Shown: in pieces, positions 6,374-9,923 of the stretch
Layout: every line of letters starts with the position of its first letter
How positions within the stretch are numbered: the first letter of the stretch is position 1
NCBI GenBank assembly: GCA_035640155.1
Contig: DASQWR010000036.1
Location: 1 to 9,923 of the forward strand
Reading direction: 5' to 3'
DNA: 9,923 nucleotides
Source of the DNA: JALYQB01 sp035640155
GTDB lineage: Bacteria > Actinomycetota > Actinomycetes > Mycobacteriales > Pseudonocardiaceae
Made by a program: the position numbers and the translations under genes
Notes under the pieces: model-generated
What the model was told of the DNA's origin: nothing
What the model saw: only the letters and a program-made list of their open reading frames with translations
Database searches by the model: none

Positions 6374-7598
6374 GCGCAACGCCCTCGGCGCCGGAGGTGA
6401 CGTCCAGGTCCCTGCCGTGGTCTCGGATCTCGACGTACCCGTCCGGGTGCACCACGCCCAGGTCCCCGGTGCGGAACCATCCGCCCAGGGTCGCTGCCGC
6501 GGTGGCCGCGGCGTCGCGGTAGTAGCCGAGCATCACGTCGTTGCCGCGCACCACCAGCTCACCGGTGGTGGCCCCGTCGGCCGGGACATCGGTGCCGTCC
6601 TCGGCCACCACCCGTAGCCGCTCGGCGATCACGTTGCCGGTCACCGGACCGTAGGTCTCGGCCAGCCCGTAGCGGTGGGTGACCTGCATCCGCAGCTCAG
6701 CCATCCGCGCGAGCAGTGTGGGTGACGGCGGCGCGCCCCCGGTGCCGACCCACACCGGCCGGTCGGGCAGCGGCCCACCCACCGCCTGGTAGCCGTCGGC
6801 GATCATGCTCATCACGGTGGGTGCCGCGCAGAAGTGCGTTATCCCCTCCTGCCGGATCAGCCGCCAGATCTCGCCGGCGTCGACCGCCCGCAGACACACC
6901 TGGGTGGCGCCGGCTGCCGCCGCGGCCCACGGGAAGCACCAGCCGTCGCAGTGAAACATCGGCAGCGTCCACAGGTAGCGGTCGCCGGGGGCGAGCCGGG
7001 AGTGGAACGCCATCGCCAGCGCCTGTAGCGCCGCCCCCCGGTGGTGGTACATCACCCCCTTCGGCGGCCCGGTGGTGGCACTGGTGTAGCTGATTGCCAG
7101 CAGGTCGCGCTCGTCGGCGCACGGCACGGCCAGCGGCTCGGCCGCGGCGAGCAGCGACTCGTACTCGTCGTCCGCCTCGTCACCGATGTCGCCGGCCACC
7201 ACCAGCCGCACCCCGGGCACCGCGTGGGCCACCAGCCGGGCCACCGCGGTGAGCTCCCCGGTGGCGACCAGCACCCGCGCCCCGGAATGCTCCACGATGT
7301 AGGAGAGCTCGCGGACCGAGAGCCGGGTGTCCATCGGCACCAGCACCGCGCCCGCGAAGGGGACCCCGTGATGCATCTCCAGCATCACGTGGCTGTTCGT
7401 GCAGAGCGCCGCTACCCGGTCCCAAGGCTGCACGCCGAGGCCGGCGAGCGCCCCGGCCAGCCGGTGCGAGCGCTCCCCCAGTTCGGCGAAGGTCAGCCGC
7501 GCCTCCCCGTCGACCACGGCGGGCCGCTCGGCGAAGACGGTGGCAGCACGGTCCAGGTAGGACGTCGGGGTGAGCGTGCTGAAGGTGAACTCGGCCAT
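6369..7598 (-). CDS. Acyl-CoA ligase (AMP-binding), truncated and probably inactive
   Basis: The N-terminal adenylation domain of a fatty acyl-CoA synthetase-like enzyme is recognisable over 409 residues. Landmarks are the ATP-binding loop YTSATTGPPKG (171-181, with Ala174 for the usual Gly), LPMFHCDGWCFPW (212-224), YGLAETYGP (310-318), MRGN-like VVRGNDVM and GWFRTGDLGVVHPDGY (373-388). The family is normally about 520-545 residues. Here about 35 residues seem to be missing between YGPVTGN and DGTDVPADG. The frame ends at TSGAEGVAP, before the C-terminal domain that carries the catalytic lysine. A +1 frameshift remnant follows at 6338-6373. The ATG at 7598 is supported by the family N-terminus; only a weak GGTGAGAG precedes it. 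I infer a decaying gene that cannot complete adenylation. Confidence 0.85.
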   Translation of the reverse strand: MAEFTFSTLTPTSYLDRAATVFAERPAVVDGEARLTFAELGERSHRLAGALAGLGVQPWDRVAALCTNSHVMLEMHHGVPFAGAVLVPMDTRLSVRELSYIVEHSGARVLVATGELTAVARLVAHAVPGVRLVVAGDIGDEADDEYESLLAAAEPLAVPCADERDLLAISYTSATTGPPKGVMYHHRGAALQALAMAFHSRLAPGDRYLWTLPMFHCDGWCFPWAAAAAGATQVCLRAVDAGEIWRLIRQEGITHFCAAPTVMSMIADGYQAVGGPLPDRPVWVGTGGAPPSPTLLARMAELRMQVTHRYGLAETYGPVTGNVIAERLRVVAEDGTDVPADGATTGELVVRGNDVMLGYYRDAAATAAATLGGWFRTGDLGVVHPDGYVEIRDHGRDLDVTSGAEGVAP

Positions 7599-7680
7599 CG
7601 TCTCTCACCGTCCTACGAGTGCGTCCCGGCAGCGTAGTGCGGGGTGCCGACAGGCCCAGCTGTGCATTATTTCGGGTGAA

Positions 7681-7733
7681 TGTTGTCCGTCCAGTGCAGC
7701 ACTGCTCCTCCATCCAGCGATACACGGACAACA
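7681..7733. promoter_or_regulatory. Nested inverted repeats in the divergent promoter region
   Basis: TGTTGTCCGT (7681-7690) and ACGGACAACA (7724-7733) are perfect 10-bp inverted repeats 33 bp apart. Inside them lies a second palindrome, CAGTGC-A-GCACTG (7692-7704). The element lies in the 163-bp gap between the divergent acyl-CoA ligase and SsgA-like genes, 28 bp before the ATG at 7762. It could be a paired operator or form a structured 5' leader for the SsgA-like mRNA. No clear -35/-10 pair was found beside it. Confidence 0.45.
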
Positions 7734-7761
7734 GCCGCCGGAATGGGCAGGGGCCAGGACC

Positions 7762-8178
7762 ATGACCAGTAATGACAGCGTGGTGCAGGACATGTTCGCG
7801 GTCCTGCACGGGCAGGCCGCACCCGCGGTGACGCGGTGGACCTACCTCGTGGACGACCCGTTCGCGGTGACGTTCAGCATCCGCACTCGCAGCGACCGCT
7901 GGGTGACGTGGGTGATGGCGCGGGAACTGCTCCTCGCGGGCCTCACCGGAAGTGCCGGCGTCGGCGATATCCGGCTCTGCCCCCGCCGGGTGCACGGGTA
8001 CGACATCCTCGTCGTGGAGATCTCCTCACCCGACGGGCACGCGGCGCTCGAGATCGACCGGGACCTGCTTGGTCGCTTCGTCAAGGCCACCATGGAGGTC
8101 GTGCCGCTGGGCAGCGAGAGCACCGCGATCGACATGGACGCCGAGATCGAGAAGATCACCCGTAGCTGCGCCGAGTAG
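7762..8178 (+). CDS. SsgA/SsgB-family sporulation and cell division regulator
   Basis: This 138-residue protein matches the SsgA-like (SALP) family, which positions FtsZ and controls septation and spore formation in actinomycetes. Diagnostic segments are DDPFAVTFSIRT (31-42), WVTWVMARELLLAGL (47-61), GVGDIRLCP (66-74) and ISSPDGHAALEI (87-98), followed by a C-terminal helix ending near EIEKI. The length is nearly that of Streptomyces SsgB (137), and the order of conserved blocks is the same. The ATG at 7762 is chosen because CAGGA lies just upstream and the family N-terminus begins close to it; the longer frame from 7570 covers the inverted-repeat region. Whether it is the essential SsgB orthologue or another family member cannot be told here. 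Confidence 0.88.
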   Translation: MTSNDSVVQDMFAVLHGQAAPAVTRWTYLVDDPFAVTFSIRTRSDRWVTWVMARELLLAGLTGSAGVGDIRLCPRRVHGYDILVVEISSPDGHAALEIDRDLLGRFVKATMEVVPLGSESTAIDMDAEIEKITRSCAE

Positions 8179-8262
8179 TGTCGCCGGACCAATGGCGGCC
8201 ACCGGCCGGCGCGAGCAGTATCGCGACCGACGCATGAGCGCGAAGGTGGCCGGGTATGTCCC

Positions 8263-8298
8263 TGCGCGGACCGGAGGACCTGCACGGACCGGAGGAGG
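8263..8298 (+). repeat. 18-bp direct repeat that duplicates a Shine-Dalgarno sequence
   Basis: Adjacent units at 8263-8280 and 8281-8298 share TGC-CGGACCGGAGGA and match at 15 of 18 positions. The second unit carries GGAGGAGG (8291-8298), the ribosome binding site for the ATG at 8307. The first unit carries a second GGAGGA. The unit is six codons long, so an N-terminal extension from the ATG at 8256 stays open across it. Confidence 0.55.
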
Positions 8299-8306
8299 AG
8301 TGCGGA

Positions 8307-8675
8307 ATGGACGAGACCCGTGCCCGGCAGCTGCTCGACGACAGGCTGCACGAGCTCGACGAGAGCAGCGACGCTGTGCGCGCGGAGCAGGACGAGTTCC
8401 GCGACGACGTCGGCTACGAGAGCGGCCGGCTCAGCCAGCACCCGGCCGAGTACGCGACGGACGTGCAGGAGGTCGAGGAGCATGACTTGGCGCTGGGCAA
8501 CGCCAACCAGGAACGTGGGCGGATTCTCGCCGCCCAGCAGCGCCTCGAGGAGGGAACCTACGGGATCTGCGTCGACTGCGGACGCCGAATCGACGACGAG
8601 CGGCTGGAAGCACGCCCCCAGGTCGATCGGTGCCTGCCCTGCCAGGAACGGGCCGAGCACCGAGCTGCCCTTTGA
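8307..8675 (+). CDS. DksA/TraR-family C4 zinc-finger protein
   Basis: This 122-residue protein has the DksA/TraR layout: a long helical region (about 1-84, coiled-coil) followed by a four-Cys zinc finger, CVDCGRR (88-94) and CLPC (109-112), with 17 residues between the pairs. The segment DDERLEARPQVDRC closely follows the E. coli DksA finger (RRLEARP...C). DksA binds the RNA polymerase secondary channel and, with ppGpp, adjusts transcription during starvation. The E. coli tip pair DxxD is not clearly aligned here; acidic residues near TDVQE may take its place. The start is fixed by GGAGGAGG 8 nt upstream of the ATG at 8307. It follows the SsgA-like gene in the same direction after a 128-bp gap, and its stop is 25 bp from the convergent DUF5709 stop. 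Confidence 0.88.
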   Translation: MDETRARQLLDDRLHELDESSDAVRAEQDEFRDDVGYESGRLSQHPAEYATDVQEVEEHDLALGNANQERGRILAAQQRLEEGTYGICVDCGRRIDDERLEARPQVDRCLPCQERAEHRAAL

Positions 8676-8700
8676 GCGCTACCGCTTCCACCTCTGACCG

Positions 8701-9243
8701 CTACCGTCCCGGGCCGATCTCCTCGTCCTCGTCGGGCAACATGTCCTCGTCGGGCAACATGTCGTCGTCGAGCACCGGGTCGCGGCCGTCGTCGTCGGTC
8801 AGCGGCGGGTCGTCGAGGATGTGCATCGCGGCTTCCTCAGCACTGGCGGCGCCCCCACTGAGACCGACGTCGACCGCGTCGATGGACCCGATCGTGTCAT
8901 CCGAGCCGGTGCCCCCGATCGCAGTGTCGGTGGCCGAGGCCAGCCGCCCGGAGCGCTCGTCCCCGGCCAGCGCCCCGGGCTCGGCGCCCCCGTCCAGGGC
9001 GGGTTCCTCGGCACCGGTGTCGGGCCGCTCCCGATGCAGGCGCTCGTCCAGGGACTCCCCCTCCCGGATGGCGGCCGGGGTCACCCCGTCGTCGTCCAGA
9101 CCGTAGGGGCGGTCCGGCGGGATGTACCCGGCGTCGAGCGCGTCCGCGTTCGGCGGGCCCACCAGCGACTCGGCGGACTCCAGCTGCACGCTGGCCCCGA
9201 TGTCGGGCGCCTCGGGCTGCTGTTCGTACTCGTTCTCGGCCAC
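8701..9243 (-). CDS. DUF5709 domain-containing acidic protein
   Basis: This 180-residue, strongly acidic protein has the DUF5709 pattern. Near the N-terminus: ASVQLESAESLVGPP (17-31), LDAGYIPPDRPYG (36-48) and REGESLDERLHRERPD (60-75). Nearer the C-terminus: RSGRLA (98-103) and GGAASAEEAAMHILDD (130-145). It then ends in an Asp/Glu-rich tail that includes a perfect duplication, DMLPDE twice. No signal peptide or membrane helix is seen. The frame starts with GTG at 9243; a G-rich run about 10 nt upstream is the only ribosome-binding candidate. It is convergent with the DksA-like gene and divergent from the gene at 9340. The family function is unknown. Confidence 0.85.
   Translation of the reverse strand: MAENEYEQQPEAPDIGASVQLESAESLVGPPNADALDAGYIPPDRPYGLDDDGVTPAAIREGESLDERLHRERPDTGAEEPALDGGAEPGALAGDERSGRLASATDTAIGGTGSDDTIGSIDAVDVGLSGGAASAEEAAMHILDDPPLTDDDGRDPVLDDDMLPDEDMLPDEDEEIGPGR
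8726..8761 (-). repeat. Perfect 18-bp tandem duplication inside the DUF5709 gene
   Basis: TCCTCGTCGGGCAACATG occurs at 8726-8743 and again at 8744-8761 without a mismatch. It is in frame (six codons) and duplicates DMLPDE in the acidic tail of the DUF5709 protein. An exact in-frame copy suggests a recent slippage or duplication event. Confidence 0.85.
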
Positions 9244-9288
9244 GCGCTCGGCTACCCACCCTGGTGCACGCGAAAACTACAGTGGCGG

Positions 9289-9314
9289 ATCCGACGAGTG
9301 GGTCATCCGACGAG
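9289..9314. promoter_or_regulatory. 10-bp direct repeat downstream of a candidate -10 box
   Basis: ATCCGACGAG occurs at 9289-9298 and 9305-9314, 16 bp apart. Just upstream, TACAGT (9278-9283) fits a -10 box for the rightward gene at 9340, although no matching -35 is seen. Repeats just past a start point could be an operator or chance. The surrounding 96-bp gap separates divergent genes. Confidence 0.3.
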
Positions 9315-9339
9315 CTGGGCCAGCGGAAAGGAAGCACAG

Positions 9340-9891
9340 ATGAACCGAGCGCCGACCACGGCGGCAGACGGCGGCCTCTCCCCGCGAGCGGAGGACATCC
9401 TGCGACACCTCGCCGACCTGGTCACCAGCACGTATGAGGGCGCGGCGTCCTGGCCCGAGCGCAGCGGGCTGTTCCACCGGGCGGTCGAGCTGGTCGACCC
9501 GGTGGTCCGGCGGGTCCTGGAGGAGACCGACGCGATGTTCCTGGACCGCACCGGCGACATCGTCACGCGGACCGTCGAGCAGGACGACGGGAGCGTGGCC
9601 GCGCACTGGGAGCTCTCCTGGCCGCGGCAGCGCGAGGCGACCTCGCGGGACGGCGGCACGGTCGCGCCGATCCAGGTGATCGCCTGGTTCCGTCGCTCGT
9701 TCAACCATCCGCACCTGCGCGGCACCACCGCCGGGGACTGGCCGCTGCAGGTGATCTCCACGGAGGACGCCGACCGGCAGGAGCCGATCGTGCGAGCCAT
9801 CGTCGAGGCCGAGCTGCACCAACGGATCTTCGAGGGGCGCTGGCCCGTGGTGCCGGCAGCGGTGCGCCGGCACGGCCCGCCACCGGGCTGA
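9340..9891 (+). CDS. Hypothetical protein, 183 residues, family not recognised
   Basis: I do not recognise this family. The start is supported by AAAGGAAG 5-6 nt upstream of the ATG at 9340. The first 60 residues look helical (LSPRAEDILRHLADLVTSTY, then FHRAVELVDPVVRRVLEET). A charged central part with alternating hydrophobic residues (DIVTRTVEQDDGSVAAHWEL) follows, then a segment rich in aromatics and basic residues (VIAWFRRSFNHPHLRG, about 113-128) and an amphipathic helix near the C-terminus (PIVRAIVEAELHQRIFEG). There is no signal peptide or membrane segment, so it is probably a cytosolic protein. Regular codon use and a terminator-like hairpin after the stop support a real gene. It is divergent from the DUF5709 gene. 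Confidence 0.75.
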   Translation: MNRAPTTAADGGLSPRAEDILRHLADLVTSTYEGAASWPERSGLFHRAVELVDPVVRRVLEETDAMFLDRTGDIVTRTVEQDDGSVAAHWELSWPRQREATSRDGGTVAPIQVIAWFRRSFNHPHLRGTTAGDWPLQVISTEDADRQEPIVRAIVEAELHQRIFEGRWPVVPAAVRRHGPPPG

Positions 9892-9910
9892 GTGATCCGA
9901 GGGGATCACT
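9891..9910 (+). terminator. Perfect stem-loop at the stop codon of the 9340 gene
   Basis: AGTGATCC (9891-9898) and GGATCACT (9903-9910) form an 8-bp perfect stem with a 4-nt loop. The stem begins with the last base of the TGA. There is no T-rich tail. It is followed directly by the 12-bp palindrome CTCCCGCGGGAG (9909-9920), which overlaps the stem end by 2 bp. A transcription terminator is the simplest reading. Confidence 0.55.
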
Positions 9911-9923
9911 CCCGCGGGAGGTC

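Noticed and set aside
8821..9339. Upstream in-frame extension of the 9340 gene
   Set aside because: It lies opposite the DUF5709 gene, and AAAGGAAG marks the start at 9340.

Overview
This window is GC-rich (about 70%) with tightly packed genes and frequent GTG starts. Several protein families in it are typical of actinomycetes: an MshC-like cysteine ligase, Holin-X, DUF3618, DUF5709, DUF2795 and an SsgA/SsgB-like sporulation-division protein. I infer a filamentous or sporulating actinobacterium, plausibly Pseudonocardiaceae or a neighbouring family. The exact taxon cannot be fixed from this sequence.

Layout. (1) 1-846 (+): 3' part of a CysRS/MshC-type ligase cut by the window edge. Three 23-bp tandem repeats (835-903) carry its stop codon and the stop codon of a convergent 30-residue membrane microprotein (898-990, -). 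(2) 1079-1854 (+): a two-gene envelope operon, Holin-X then DUF3618, joined by an ATGA overlap. A frameshifted remnant of a BrkB/YihY-type membrane protein lies behind it on the opposite strand (1859-1952). (3) 1986-3524 (+): a complete glutamine-dependent asparagine synthetase, convergent with a nitrilase-superfamily amidohydrolase (3562-4413, -). (4) 4607-7598 (-): an acyl-CoA ligase that is visibly decaying, then a DUF2795 protein overlapping by 4 bp (GTGA) an FAD oxidoreductase with a C-terminal Rieske domain. (5) 7762-8675 (+): an SsgA/SsgB-like protein, preceded by a nested inverted repeat, and a DksA/TraR-type zinc-finger protein with a very strong ribosome binding site. (6) 8701-9243 (-): a DUF5709 acidic protein. 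(7) 9340-9891 (+): an unrecognised 183-residue protein followed by a hairpin and a palindrome.

No tRNA, rRNA, transposase, integrase or CRISPR array was found. The genes look like a chromosomal accessory or housekeeping mix (amide nitrogen metabolism, redox, envelope, stress and development) and not one pathway. I see no clear new defence or biosynthetic system. The most notable signals are gene decay (acyl-CoA ligase, BrkB remnant), the repeat array covering two convergent stop codons, the microprotein, and the coupled DUF2795-Rieske oxidoreductase pair.
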